This document shows, one piece after another, positions 25,100 to 33,109 of a stretch of DNA of 64,000 nucleotides (position 1 is the first letter of the stretch; each line of letters begins with the position of its first letter). Made by a program: the position numbers and the translations under genes. The DNA comes from APNM01 sp040361335 (lineage in GTDB: Bacteria; Pseudomonadota; Gammaproteobacteria; Nevskiales; Salinisphaeraceae). The stretch spans positions 124,001 to 188,000 of the forward strand of contig NZ_APNM01000004.1 of the NCBI RefSeq assembly GCF_040361335.1, written 5' to 3'. A model generated the notes under the pieces. That model had not been told where the DNA came from. It did not search any database and was given only the letters and a program-made list of their open reading frames with translations.

Positions 25100-26892
25100 C
25101 CGAACAAGCACCCCGCATCGACACGAACACCGCATCGATTCCCCTCAACGGCCGCCGCAGCGGCGCCTGGCTGGCGCGCTACGCGCTCGAACGGCTGCCG
25201 GTGAGCCACACCTTCGGCATCCCCGGCGTGCACAACACCGAGCTCTACGACGAACTCGGCCAGTCCGAGCGCATCCAGCCCGTGCTGGTGACGCACGAGG
25301 CCGGTGCCGCCTTCATCGCGGACGCCATGAGCCGTACCGGCGGCGGGCGCATCGGGGTGATGCTGATCGTGCCGGCCGCCGGTCTCACGCATGCCATGAG
25401 CGGCATCGGCGAGGCCTTCCTGGACGGCATTCCGATGCTGGTGATCTCCGGCGGCGTGCGCACCGACCTGCCCTACCGCTACCAGATCCACGAGCTGGAC
25501 CAGCTCGGGCTCGCCGCGCACGTGACCAAGCGGGCCCGGCGCGTCGAGCGCCACGACGAGATCGTGCCGACCCTGTTCGAGGCCTACCGCGAGGCGGTGT
25601 CGGGCGTGCCGGGGCCGGTGCTGGTGGAGATTCCGGTCAACCTCCAGCTCACCCGCGCGCGGGTGCCCTCGGTACCGGCGTTCGAGGTACCGGCACCGGC
25701 GCCGCTGAGCGCGGACGACGAGCGCCGGCTGGACGATGCCGCCGCCCGGCTCGCCGCCGCCGAACGGCCGGGACTGTTCGCGGGCTGGGGCGCCGTCGAC
25801 GCCGTGGACGATCTCGTGGCCATCGCGGACCGCCTGGGCGCGCCGGTGAGCACCACCCTGCAGGGCCTGAGTGTGTTCCCCGCCGACCATCCCCTGCACA
25901 CCGGCATGGGCTTCAGCCAGGCGGCGGTGCCGGCGGCCTACAACGCCTTCCGCGATTGCGACTGCCTGCTCGCGGTGGGCACGCGCTTCGCCGAGATCCC
26001 TACCGGCAGCTTCGGCTGCGAGGTGCCGGACAACCTGATCCATATCGACATCGACCCGGCCGTGCCCGGCCGCAACTACCCGGCGGCGGTGCCGCTGGCG
26101 GCGGACGCGCGGCTCGCCCTGCCGGCCCTGCGGCAACGCCTGGAGAACCTGGGCGACAGGCACGCCAAACGCCGCTCGCGGGCGGCCGAGCGCATCGCCG
26201 CGGACAAGCGCGGCTATCGCGAGACCTGGTACCGGCACCGCACCGACCGGGTGAATCCCGCCCGTTTCTTCGACGTCCTGCGCGACCGGCTGGCGCGCGA
26301 CGCCATCGTGGCCGTGGACGACGGCAACCATACTTTCCTGGCCGCCGAGTTGTGGCCGAATCTGTCGCCGCGCGGCTTCATCTCGCCCACGGACTTCAAC
26401 TGCATGGGCTACTGCGTGCCGGCGGCGATCGGCGCCAAGCTCGCCAACCCCGAGCGCCAGGTCGTGGGCATCGTCGGCGACGGCGCCTTCCTCATGACCG
26501 GGCTGGAACTGCTGACCGCGAGCACGGCCGGCGCGGCGCCGGTGATCTTCGTGTTCCACGACGGGGAACTCTCCCAGATCTCCCAGGGTCAGAAAATCCC
26601 GTACAATCGCAAGGTCTGCACCGTGCTCGGCGAATTCCATCCGGACGGGATCGCGCGGGCCACCGGCGCGCACTACCTCGTCATCGGGGACGACGACGCC
26701 ATCCCCGGCGGTATCGAGGAGGCGCTGCAAACGGCGGCAACCGGACGCCCCGTCGTGGCCGACGTACGCATCGACTACGGCAAGCACACTCGCTTCACGC
26801 AGGGCGTGGTGCGCACGGTGCTGAAACGCTTTCCGCTGGGCGACCGGTTCCGATTCGTGGGCCGGGCCCTGGCACGCAGGGTGACGGGATGA
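25096..26892 (+). CDS. ThDP-dependent enzyme, acetolactate synthase-like fold
   Basis: A 598-residue protein with the three-domain ThDP fold: Pyr domain with the activating Glu in VTHEAGAAFIADAMSR (near 65), central domain, and PP domain with GIVGDGAF (near 458) as Mg-ThDP site. The usual Asn pair after GDG is replaced by HDGEL, followed by SQISQGQKIPYNRK. The family includes acetolactate synthase, benzaldehyde lyase and cyclohexane-1,2-dione hydrolase; I cannot tell which reaction applies. Context after two oxidoreductases suggests cleavage or condensation of an oxidised (2-oxo or 1,2-dione) substrate. Start overlaps the preceding stop. Confidence 0.8.
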   Translation: MTEQAPRIDTNTASIPLNGRRSGAWLARYALERLPVSHTFGIPGVHNTELYDELGQSERIQPVLVTHEAGAAFIADAMSRTGGGRIGVMLIVPAAGLTHAMSGIGEAFLDGIPMLVISGGVRTDLPYRYQIHELDQLGLAAHVTKRARRVERHDEIVPTLFEAYREAVSGVPGPVLVEIPVNLQLTRARVPSVPAFEVPAPAPLSADDERRLDDAAARLAAAERPGLFAGWGAVDAVDDLVAIADRLGAPVSTTLQGLSVFPADHPLHTGMGFSQAAVPAAYNAFRDCDCLLAVGTRFAEIPTGSFGCEVPDNLIHIDIDPAVPGRNYPAAVPLAADARLALPALRQRLENLGDRHAKRRSRAAERIAADKRGYRETWYRHRTDRVNPARFFDVLRDRLARDAIVAVDDGNHTFLAAELWPNLSPRGFISPTDFNCMGYCVPAAIGAKLANPERQVVGIVGDGAFLMTGLELLTASTAGAAPVIFVFHDGELSQISQGQKIPYNRKVCTVLGEFHPDGIARATGAHYLVIGDDDAIPGGIEEALQTAATGRPVVADVRIDYGKHTRFTQGVVRTVLKRFPLGDRFRFVGRALARRVTG

Positions 26893-27254
26893 GAGACGAC
26901 GTCAGGAGGGATCGGAGGCGACCGACCAGCTTCGCGGCTATCGTGCGCGAACTGGTACGGGAGCAAATGGACAAGGGCTGCGTGCGCGCCGACGCCATCG
27001 CGCAGCGCCTGGACATGAGCCGCTACACCCTCCACCGCCGGCTCAAGCGGGAGAACCAGTCCTTCGCCGCCCTGCTCGACCAGGTCCGGCAGCAGGCGGC
27101 GCAGCTCTACGTGGCCGGCACCCAGACCCCCCTGACCGATATCGCCCTGAGGCTCGGCTTCTCCGAGCAAAGCGCCTTCAGCCGCGCCTTCCGCCGCTGG
27201 ACCGGCCGCAGCCCGTCGCAGTATCGCCTGTCGCGGCGGGCGGCTTCCGGGTAA
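26889..27254 (+). CDS. AraC-type DNA-binding protein without sensor domain
   Basis: A 121-residue protein consisting almost only of the AraC/XylS double helix-turn-helix: first HTH near 37-58 (ADAIAQRLDMSRYTLHRRLK) and second near 83-115 ending in FSEQSAFSRAFRRWTGRSPSQYR (key core AFSRAFRRWTGRSPSQYR). There is no ligand-binding N-terminal domain. It overlaps the ThDP gene (ATGA) and is probably cotranscribed, which suggests autoregulation of the operon. Normal AraC proteins are about 300 residues, so this is either a stand-alone DNA-binding unit or a shortened gene. Confidence 0.85.
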   Translation: MRDDVRRDRRRPTSFAAIVRELVREQMDKGCVRADAIAQRLDMSRYTLHRRLKRENQSFAALLDQVRQQAAQLYVAGTQTPLTDIALRLGFSEQSAFSRAFRRWTGRSPSQYRLSRRAASG

Positions 27255-27263
27255 CAAGTTCGG

Positions 27264-27407
27264 AATCCACTGATTACACCGATTTCACGGATTTCTGTCT
27301 GAAACCGGGCGCACGGTCACGCGCCAGTCGCTCCGGCGTCCTTCACGGACGAACGCGGCGACTCCTGACCGCCTGAATCGGCGTCAATCTGTGTAAATCT
27401 GTGGATC
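27264..27407. repeat. Intergenic inverted-repeat element
   Basis: Lies between convergent genes. Left arm ATCCACTGATTACACCGATT (27265-27284) is nearly the reverse complement of AATCTGTGTAAATCTGTGGA(T) at 27386-27406, with two mismatches and one indel. The AT-rich composition differs from its surroundings, and the arms resemble a dispersed gammaproteobacterial repeat. A related copy seems to lie at 39863-39945. Confidence 0.7.
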
Positions 27408-27430
27408 GCACTTTTCTTTCTGCCGCGCGC

Positions 27431-28648
27431 TCAGTCGCTGCCGGCGCCCAGGATCAGCGTGGCGTTGGTGCCGCCGAAGCCGAAGCTGTTGCTCATCACG
27501 TAGGGCAGGTCCACGTCGTCGCGGCGCTCGCGCACGATCGGGTAGCCCTCGGCCTGGGGATCGAGGTTGTCGATGTTGGCGGAGGGCGTGATGAAGCGCT
27601 CCCGCTGCATGATCAGCGAGTAGATCGCCTCGTGCACGCCGGCACCGCCGAGGGCGTGGCCGGTCAGCGGCTTGGTCGACCCCAGCGCCGGCATGTCGTC
27701 GCCGAAGACCTCGCGGATCGCCTGCAGCTCGACGATGTCGCCGGCCGGCGTGCTGGTGCCATGGGTGTTGATGTAGCCCACCGGGCCGTCACAGGTCGCC
27801 AGCGCCTGGCGCATGCAACGGATCGCACCCTCGCCCGAGGGCGCCACCATGTCGGCACCGTCCGAGGTGGCGCCGTAGCCCGCGATCTCGGCGAGGATCG
27901 GCGCCTTGCGCCGCTCGGCGTGCTCCAGCGCCTCCACCACGACGATGCCGCCGCCACCGGAGATCACGAAACCGTCGCGGTCACGGTCGTAGGTCCGCGA
28001 GGCCTGTTCCGGGCGGTCGTTGTACTTGCGCGAGAGCGCGCGCATGGCGTCGAACAGCACCGACAGGGTCCAGTGCACCTCCTCGCCGCCGCCGGCGAGC
28101 ACGATGTCCTGGCGGCCGCTGGCCACCTGCTCGGCGGCATGGCCGATGCAGTGGGCGCTGGTCGCGCAGGCCGAGGTGATGCTGTAGTTGATGCCGGTGA
28201 TACCGAAGGCCGTGCTCAGCGAGGCGTTGATCGAGCTGCCCATGGTGCGCGGCACCCGGAACGGCCCCACGCCGCGCAGGCCCTTCTCGCGCTGGGCGTC
28301 GATCGCCTCCATCACCTGCGAGGTCGAGGCGCCGCCGGAGCCGGTGATCAGGCCGGTGCGCTCGCTGCGCAGATCGGCGTCGGTCAGCCGCGCGCCCTCG
28401 ATGGCCTCGAGCGCGGCCAGATAGCTGTAGGCCGAGGCCGGCGACATGAAGCGATACAGCTTGCGGTCGATGTGCTCGGCCGGGTCCAGCCGGATCTGGC
28501 CGCAGACGTGGCTGCTGAGCCCGGCGGCCTCGGCCTCCTCGGAATAGCCGATCCCGGAGCGGACCGTCCGCAGGGAGTCGGTGACCTCGGCGACATCGTT
28601 GCCGAGGCTGGAAACGATGCCCATGCCGGTGATGACGACGGGTCGCAT
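27431..28648 (-). CDS. fabB: FabB, beta-ketoacyl-ACP synthase I
   Basis: A 405-residue condensing enzyme. The active-site cysteine sits in TSACATSAHCIG, the catalytic histidines in NTHGTST and LTGHALGGAG, and the Lys in STKPLTGH. Together with FabA it carries the cis double bond into unsaturated fatty acids without oxygen. ATG 28648 follows GAGGAGC on its strand. It lies 40 bp downstream of fabA, the normal fabAB order, and is probably in one operon with it. Confidence 0.95.
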   Translation of the reverse strand: MRPVVITGMGIVSSLGNDVAEVTDSLRTVRSGIGYSEEAEAAGLSSHVCGQIRLDPAEHIDRKLYRFMSPASAYSYLAALEAIEGARLTDADLRSERTGLITGSGGASTSQVMEAIDAQREKGLRGVGPFRVPRTMGSSINASLSTAFGITGINYSITSACATSAHCIGHAAEQVASGRQDIVLAGGGEEVHWTLSVLFDAMRALSRKYNDRPEQASRTYDRDRDGFVISGGGGIVVVEALEHAERRKAPILAEIAGYGATSDGADMVAPSGEGAIRCMRQALATCDGPVGYINTHGTSTPAGDIVELQAIREVFGDDMPALGSTKPLTGHALGGAGVHEAIYSLIMQRERFITPSANIDNLDPQAEGYPIVRERRDDVDLPYVMSNSFGFGGTNATLILGAGSD

Positions 28649-28688
28649 AATGCGTTTGCTCCTCGTGCTCTTGGGTGACGCGCGGTCT

Positions 28689-29216
28689 TCAGAAGCCTTC
28701 GGTGCTCTGGAACAGGCCGACACGCAGTCCCTGGGCGGAATAGATCTCGCGCCCGTCCACCGAGACCGTGCCGTCGGCGATGCCCATGACCAGCTTGCGG
28801 TTGATCACGCGCTTGATGTCGAGGTGGTAGCGGACCAGCTTGGCGTCCGGCAGGACCTGGCCGAAGAACTTGACCTCGCCCGCGCCCAGCGCGCGGCCGC
28901 GGCCCTTGCCGCCGCTCCAGGCCAGATAGAACCCCAGCATCTGCCAGAGCGCGTCCAGCCCCAGGCAGCCCGGCATGACCGGATCACCGGGGAAATGCAC
29001 CCGGAAGAACCACAGGTCGGGCCGGATATCGAGCTCGGCATCCAGCTCGCCGCGGCCGTACTTGCCGCCGCTGTCGCTGACGTGGGTGACCCGGTCCACC
29101 ATCAACATCTCGTCGATGGGGATGCGCATGTCCGGGCCGAAGAGCTCGCCACGGCCGCAGGCCTCGAGTTCCTCGCGCGAATAGCTGGTCTGTCTGTCCG
29201 TCAACTTCCGTTCCAC
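28689..29216 (-). CDS. fabA: FabA, 3-hydroxydecanoyl-ACP dehydratase/isomerase
   Basis: About 175 residues closely matching E. coli FabA: SREELEACGRGELFG, then HFPGDPVMPGCLGLDALWQ with the active-site His and Asp, and GEVKFFGQVLP. Makes trans-2 and cis-3-decenoyl-ACP, the branch point to unsaturated fatty acids. No ATG lies at the conserved N-terminus; GTG 29216 is my choice and TTG 29204 aligns best with the E. coli start, so the start is uncertain. An FNR-type box lies 74.5 bp upstream of the GTG. Confidence 0.92.
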   Translation of the reverse strand: MERKLTDRQTSYSREELEACGRGELFGPDMRIPIDEMLMVDRVTHVSDSGGKYGRGELDAELDIRPDLWFFRVHFPGDPVMPGCLGLDALWQMLGFYLAWSGGKGRGRALGAGEVKFFGQVLPDAKLVRYHLDIKRVINRKLVMGIADGTVSVDGREIYSAQGLRVGLFQSTEGF

Positions 29217-29283
29217 ACCATGTTCGGGAGCCCTAGAGTATCCCAAGAGCCGGCCGGCGGGTCTTGACCCTCCGTGGCAGGTC

Positions 29284-29297
29284 TTGATCGGCGTCAA
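29284..29297. promoter_or_regulatory. FNR/DNR box between fabA and an interrupted gene
   Basis: TTGATCGGCGTCAA. It may serve fabA (minus strand, centre 74.5 bp from GTG 29216), the small plus-strand reading frame starting at 29384 (93.5 bp), or both. Confidence 0.72.
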
Positions 29298-29383
29298 GGC
29301 AACACGGCGTCCACCGCCCGAAGCTGGGGCGACAACGATACCGTCCCGCCGGCACGTCCCGGGACGCCAAGCAGGAGCCGGCC

Positions 29384-30132
29384 ATGACCGTCACCGCTCG
29401 CCGCAATGCCGAGAGAGACCCCTTCTTCGGAGGGCCGCGGGCCTCGTTCGAGACCCGCGCCGGCACCGTTTAAAGGGCCTGCTAACACTTCCCCCGTGCG
29501 CCGCGCCGGCGGCCATTTTTTCGCAAGACAAGGCGCCGGGAGCGTGGCGTAGCGGGCATACGCGAGCTAGCGGCAACGCAGGATTGCGGGAAAATGGCCG
29601 CCGTCCCATCCGCACGAGGCGCGGAGCAGGGTTCCCGGCGCAAGCCGGGATGCGACCGCCGGCGGGCGGACGTTTGCCCCGGTACGGGCGGATGTCGCCC
29701 CGCCGAGGGTCGCACCCCCCCGCTGCGCGGCGGGCCCCCGCTCCGCCTCTCGGGGCGAACGGGTTGCGCCCAAAATCGCGCCATCCGGCGTTGCGTGGCT
29801 TGACCTTGGCGCCCGGCCAAGGCGCGGCGCCACGCGCCTTGTCTGGCACGATTTTGGACTGCAACGCGGCACACGGGGGAAGTGTTAGCAGGCCCTCCGA
29901 CACCAGCAACGTGCTCGCGTTCTTCCATGCGCCGGCGGACGCCGCGGCGGTCCTGCTGGACGGCAGCGTGCGACTGGCCGTCGGCGACAGCCGCCATCCC
30001 ATGGCGGAGCACCTGCGCCGGCTGGGCCTGGACGGCAAGCGGCCGTTCCTGGTCGCCGGCACGCACCGCTTCCAGTCGCGCCTGAACGCGGGCGAGAGCC
30101 GGGCGGCCGAATCCCATGACGGCGGCCCTTGA
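29384..30132 (+). pseudogene. Small unknown gene split by the 423-bp element
   Basis: A reading frame beginning at ATG 29384 after CAGGAG gives MTVTARRNAERDPFFGGPRA and stops at 29473, exactly where the inverted-repeat element begins. Beyond the element, open frame resumes with ADAAAVLLDGSVRLAVGDSR and RPFLVAGTHRFQSRLNAG to a TGA at 30130-30132. Removing the element plus a 2-, 5- or 8-bp target duplication would join both parts in one frame of about 110 codons. I do not recognise the product. Interruption is my inference; the two parts could be unrelated. Confidence 0.4.
29474..29896. mobile_element. 423-bp MITE-like element with perfect 25-bp terminal inverted repeats
   Basis: The ends, 29474-29498 and 29872-29896, are exact reverse complements (outer bases AGGGCCTGCTAACAC and GTGTTAGCAGGCCCT). 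Each half also contains a hairpin: GGCGGCCATTTTTTCGC with GGGAAAATGGCCGCC at about 29509-29605, and an AAAATCG/CGATTTT pair near 29773 and 29850; GACAAGGCG recurs in both halves. No transposase is encoded. I could not find a clear target-site duplication. It interrupts an open frame, consistent with transposition. Confidence 0.8.
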
Positions 30133-30142
30133 TGCGCGTCAA
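30129..30142. promoter_or_regulatory. FNR/DNR box upstream of the SRPBCC gene
   Basis: TTGATGCGCGTCAA, centred 67.5 bp before ATG 30203. It overlaps the TGA stop of the interrupted upstream frame. Confidence 0.78.
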
Positions 30143-30202
30143 GGCACGGCGCCGGCGCCGGGGCTAACGTCGGCGTCCGACACATCGCCACGGAGCCGAG
30201 AC

Positions 30203-30700
30203 ATGTCCCCGACCCCCGAGGAATTCCGCATCGAGCGTGGCGCGGACGGTTACGAATTCCGCGTCGCCTACCGGCTCGATCAACCGCCGGAGACGGTCTG
30301 GTCGATGCTGACCGACGCCGACAAGCTGGGCGAATGGCTGGCGCCGGGCAGCGTCGAGGCGCGGCCGGGCGGCCGCGCCCGCATCGACTTCCAGGACAGC
30401 GGCATCCCCATCGACAGCACGGTGCGCGCCGCCGAGCCGCCCCGCCTCCTGGAGTACTCCTGGAGCGACGGCACCGGCCCCGAGCGCCCGGTGCGCTGGG
30501 AAATCCGGCCGGCGGATGACGGCTCGCGGCTGAGCCTGACCCTGCGCCTGCCGGCCGACGAGGATATCGCCAAGGCCTGCGCGGGCTGGGACAGCCACCT
30601 GCAGATGCTGATGGCCAGCCTTGAGGGGGTGTCGATCCGTTTCCCCTTCGATCATTTTCTTGCGGCGCGCGACCAGTGCCGGGCCGCACTGAGCGGCTGA
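30203..30700 (+). CDS. SRPBCC/AHSA1-type domain protein
   Basis: A 165-residue soluble protein of the START/AHSA1 fold: an opening strand YEFRVAYRLDQPPETVWSMLTD, DKLGEWLAPG, then RLLEYSW and a closing helix with CAGWDSHLQMLMASLEG, all typical of Hsp90-activator-like or polyketide-cyclase-like domains. The ligand is not predictable. It stands alone between two FNR boxes and is followed by a likely terminator. The upstream box (30129-30142) suggests anaerobic expression. Confidence 0.8.
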   Translation: MSPTPEEFRIERGADGYEFRVAYRLDQPPETVWSMLTDADKLGEWLAPGSVEARPGGRARIDFQDSGIPIDSTVRAAEPPRLLEYSWSDGTGPERPVRWEIRPADDGSRLSLTLRLPADEDIAKACAGWDSHLQMLMASLEGVSIRFPFDHFLAARDQCRAALSG

Positions 30701-30727
30701 CACCCCCGTCCCTTTCCAGCCGTGACG

Positions 30728-30766
30728 ACGGCCGGGCACCCACCGGGGCCCGGCCGTGCGTGTTTT
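30728..30766 (+). terminator. Rho-independent terminator after the SRPBCC gene
   Basis: ACGGCCGGGC (30728-30737) pairs perfectly with GCCCGGCCGT (30748-30757), followed by GCGTGTTTT. A second perfect hairpin, CGCCCGGGC (30787-30795) with GCCCGGGCG (30808-30816), follows without a T-run. Confidence 0.65.
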
Positions 30767-30889
30767 CCGACATCCGAAAATAAAGTCGCCCGGGCAGAGC
30801 GAGGGGAGCCCGGGCGAAAGGGGTTGGCGCGATGAATGCGCCGGGGGAGGAAACGATGTCCAGTATGTGCCGGACCGGAAGGGCCGGCA

Positions 30890-30903
30890 TTGATCTGGAT
30901 CAA
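30890..30903. promoter_or_regulatory. FNR/DNR box, distal to the iron permease gene
   Basis: TTGATCTGGATCAA, a perfect site 142.5 bp before ATG 31039. The remainder of the 338-bp gap (30701-31038) holds the two hairpins, a second box and a Fur-like box; I see no credible gene in it. Confidence 0.82.
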
Positions 30904-30975
30904 GTCCCGGGATTTTTTTCACGCCGCCGGCAATGAAACCAAAGCTGTCCGCGCCCCGGCGCGACGGGCGCACTC

Positions 30976-30989
30976 TTGACCGGCGTCAA
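30976..30989. promoter_or_regulatory. FNR/DNR box, proximal to the iron permease gene
   Basis: TTGACCGGCGTCAA, centred 56.5 bp before ATG 31039 and 65.5 bp before ATG 31048. A -10-like TATAAG lies at 31007-31012. Confidence 0.78.
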
Positions 30990-31013
30990 GGCACCCGGAG
31001 CCAGCCTATAAGA

Positions 31014-31032
31014 TATTTTGAGAATCATTCGC
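31014..31032. promoter_or_regulatory. Fur-like box overlapping the permease promoter
   Basis: TATTTTGAGAATCATTCGC matches the 19-bp Fur consensus at 13 positions, including the GA-AATCATT core. It lies where the transcription start should be if the adjacent FNR box works as a class II site, so iron repression of an anaerobic promoter is plausible. Confidence 0.5.
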
Positions 31033-31038
31033 ACTATA

Positions 31039-33003
31039 ATGGCGATCATGACGCATGCCGCACCGCTGTCACGTCTTCTGTGCCATGGCCTGCTCGCCCT
31101 GCTGCCGTGGCTGTTCTGGTGTCCCGCACCGGCCGCGGCCGCACCGGACGACACCGGGCCGGAGGTCCAGGCGATCCTGCAGATGCTGGACTATGTCGGT
31201 GTGGAATATCCCGAGTTCGTGGTCGACGGCCGGGTCCTGGACGAGGCCGAATACGCCGAACAGGTGGAATTCGCCGCCCTGATCCGGGAAAAGCTCGCGA
31301 CGCTGCCCGCGCGACCCGCCCGGCAGGGACTCCAATCCTTGGCCACCGACTTGTCCCGGGCCATTTCGCGGCGGGCGGCGGGAGCGCGGGTTAGCGCACT
31401 CACGACCGAACTGCAGCAAAAGGTGCTGATCCATTACCCGGTGGCACTGACCCCGGCGCGCCCGCCCGACACCGCGCGCGCGGCATCGTTGTATCAAGCC
31501 CGGTGCGCGTCGTGTCACGGCAAGACCGGCCGCGGCGACGGCCCGGCGGCAACGGGCATGCGCCCCGCGCCCACGGACTTCCACGACCGGACACGCCAGG
31601 AGCGGCGCACCCTGCTCGGGCTGTTCAACACCATCACGCTCGGCGTGGACGATACCGCCATGCCGGGCTTCGCCGATCTCGACACGGACCAACGCTGGGC
31701 CCTGGCCTTCCATGTCGGCCAACTCGCCTACAGCGACGCGGAACGCGAAACCGGCGCCGATCTCTGGCGCGACGACCCCCGCTTCCGTCGCGCCCTGCCG
31801 GATCTGGAGGCACTGACCCGGACCAGCGTGGCCGACCTGCGGCAACGGGTCGGCGAGGGTGCCCGCCCCGTCAGCGCCTACCTGCGCGACCATCCGTCGA
31901 CCGTGGCCGCCGCCGGCCCCGCACAACACCTGACCCGGACCGGCGAGCTGATCCGACGCAGTCTCGAGGCCTATCGCCGCGGCGACACCGAACGGGCCCG
32001 ACGCCTGGGACTCAGCGCGTATCTCGACGGCTTCGAACTGGCCGAGCCCGCCCTGGGCGCCGTCGCGCCCGATCTCATGCGCGAGATCGAGAGCCTGATG
32101 CAGGATCACCGCCAATTGATCGCCGGCGCGGCACCCGTGGCTCGGGTCGCCGCCGGGGCGGACCGGATCGGGGACGCCCTCGCGCGCGCCAAGGAACGCC
32201 TGGCGGGCGACCGCATGTCGCCCGTCGCCAGCTTCGCCGCCAGTTTCGTGATCCTCGGCCGCGAGGGTCTGGAGGCGATTCTGGTGCTGGCCGCCGTGTT
32301 CGCGTTCCTGCGCCGTTCCGGCCGGCACGAGGCCCTGCCCTACGTCCATGGCGGCTGGATCCTCGCGGTATTGGCCGGCATCGCGACCTGGTTCCTGGCC
32401 AGCCGTTTCATCGCGATCAGCGGCGCCAGCCGCGAAACCACGGAGGGGGTGGTGGCGCTGACCGCCGCCGGGCTGTTGCTGTACGTCGGCTGGTGGCTGC
32501 ACAACCGCAGCTACGCCCAGCGCTGGCGGCGGTTCATCTCGGACCGGCTGGAGAGCGCACTCGCCCGTCGCAGTCTCTGGGCGCTGACGCTGCTGGCGTT
32601 CCTCACCGTCTATCGCGAGATATTCGAAACCATCCTGTTCTACCAGGCACTGTGGATGCAGGCCGACCACACCGCCCTGCTGGCGGGTCTGCTGGCCGCG
32701 GCCGTGGCGCTGGCGGCGGTCACCTGGGCCATCTTCCGCTTCAGCGCGCGCCTGCCCATCGGACAGTTCTTCACCGCCAGCGCGCTACTGATCGTGGTCC
32801 TCGCGGTGGTCTTCACCGGCAAGGGCGTGGCCGCCCTGCAGGAAGCCGGCACACTGCCCGTCGACCCGGTGGACTTCATCCGGCTACCGCTGCTGGGCAT
32901 CCATCCCAATCTCGAGGGTCTGGCGCTGCAGGCCCTGGTACTGGCGGCAGTGATCGCCGGCTTCGCCTACAACCACCTGACCCGGTCGCGCGCCGCGGCA
33001 TGA
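31039..33003 (+). CDS. Cytochrome c-containing FTR1 family iron permease
   Basis: About 654 residues: a signal peptide (hydrophobic stretch ending CPAPAAAA), a periplasmic cytochrome c domain with CASCH near residue 156, then a periplasmic helical region, and a C-terminal seven-helix FTR1 permease with both REXXE iron-binding motifs (REGLE near 408 and REIFE near 530). Such fusions are thought to couple iron oxidation state to uptake. Possible starts are TTG 31018, ATG 31039 and ATG 31048; none has a good Shine-Dalgarno. The promoter region has two FNR-type boxes and a Fur-like box, suggesting anaerobic, iron-limited expression. Confidence 0.88.
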   Translation: MAIMTHAAPLSRLLCHGLLALLPWLFWCPAPAAAAPDDTGPEVQAILQMLDYVGVEYPEFVVDGRVLDEAEYAEQVEFAALIREKLATLPARPARQGLQSLATDLSRAISRRAAGARVSALTTELQQKVLIHYPVALTPARPPDTARAASLYQARCASCHGKTGRGDGPAATGMRPAPTDFHDRTRQERRTLLGLFNTITLGVDDTAMPGFADLDTDQRWALAFHVGQLAYSDAERETGADLWRDDPRFRRALPDLEALTRTSVADLRQRVGEGARPVSAYLRDHPSTVAAAGPAQHLTRTGELIRRSLEAYRRGDTERARRLGLSAYLDGFELAEPALGAVAPDLMREIESLMQDHRQLIAGAAPVARVAAGADRIGDALARAKERLAGDRMSPVASFAASFVILGREGLEAILVLAAVFAFLRRSGRHEALPYVHGGWILAVLAGIATWFLASRFIAISGASRETTEGVVALTAAGLLLYVGWWLHNRSYAQRWRRFISDRLESALARRSLWALTLLAFLTVYREIFETILFYQALWMQADHTALLAGLLAAAVALAAVTWAIFRFSARLPIGQFFTASALLIVVLAVVFTGKGVAALQEAGTLPVDPVDFIRLPLLGIHPNLEGLALQALVLAAVIAGFAYNHLTRSRAAA

Positions 33004-33109
33004 GCCGGCCGGCACGGCCGTTTCCCGGCGCGAGAGGCGTAGAATGGGCGGCGGATGCGCCGCCCCCGGACCGCGGCGCGACACTCACCGCATTCTCTCG
33101 GGAGCGTCC

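Noticed and set aside
25096..26892. Calling the ThDP enzyme cyclohexane-1,2-dione hydrolase or acetolactate synthase
   Set aside because: Key motifs (HDG instead of NN, different N-terminus) do not match either from memory; only the fold is secure.
29466..29905. Target-site duplication of the 423-bp element
   Set aside because: I compared the flanks TTTAA and CCGACACC for 2-, 5- and 8-bp repeats and found no convincing match; left unassigned.
30832..30936. Small frame starting MNAPGEETMSS with a ribosome-binding site
   Set aside because: It runs through a perfect FNR box and ends in low-complexity residues; no sign of protein constraint.
30933..31394. Open frame on the plus strand overlapping the start of the iron permease gene
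   Set aside because: It crosses the FNR and Fur-like boxes and the permease signal peptide in another frame; arginine/glycine-rich with no domain.
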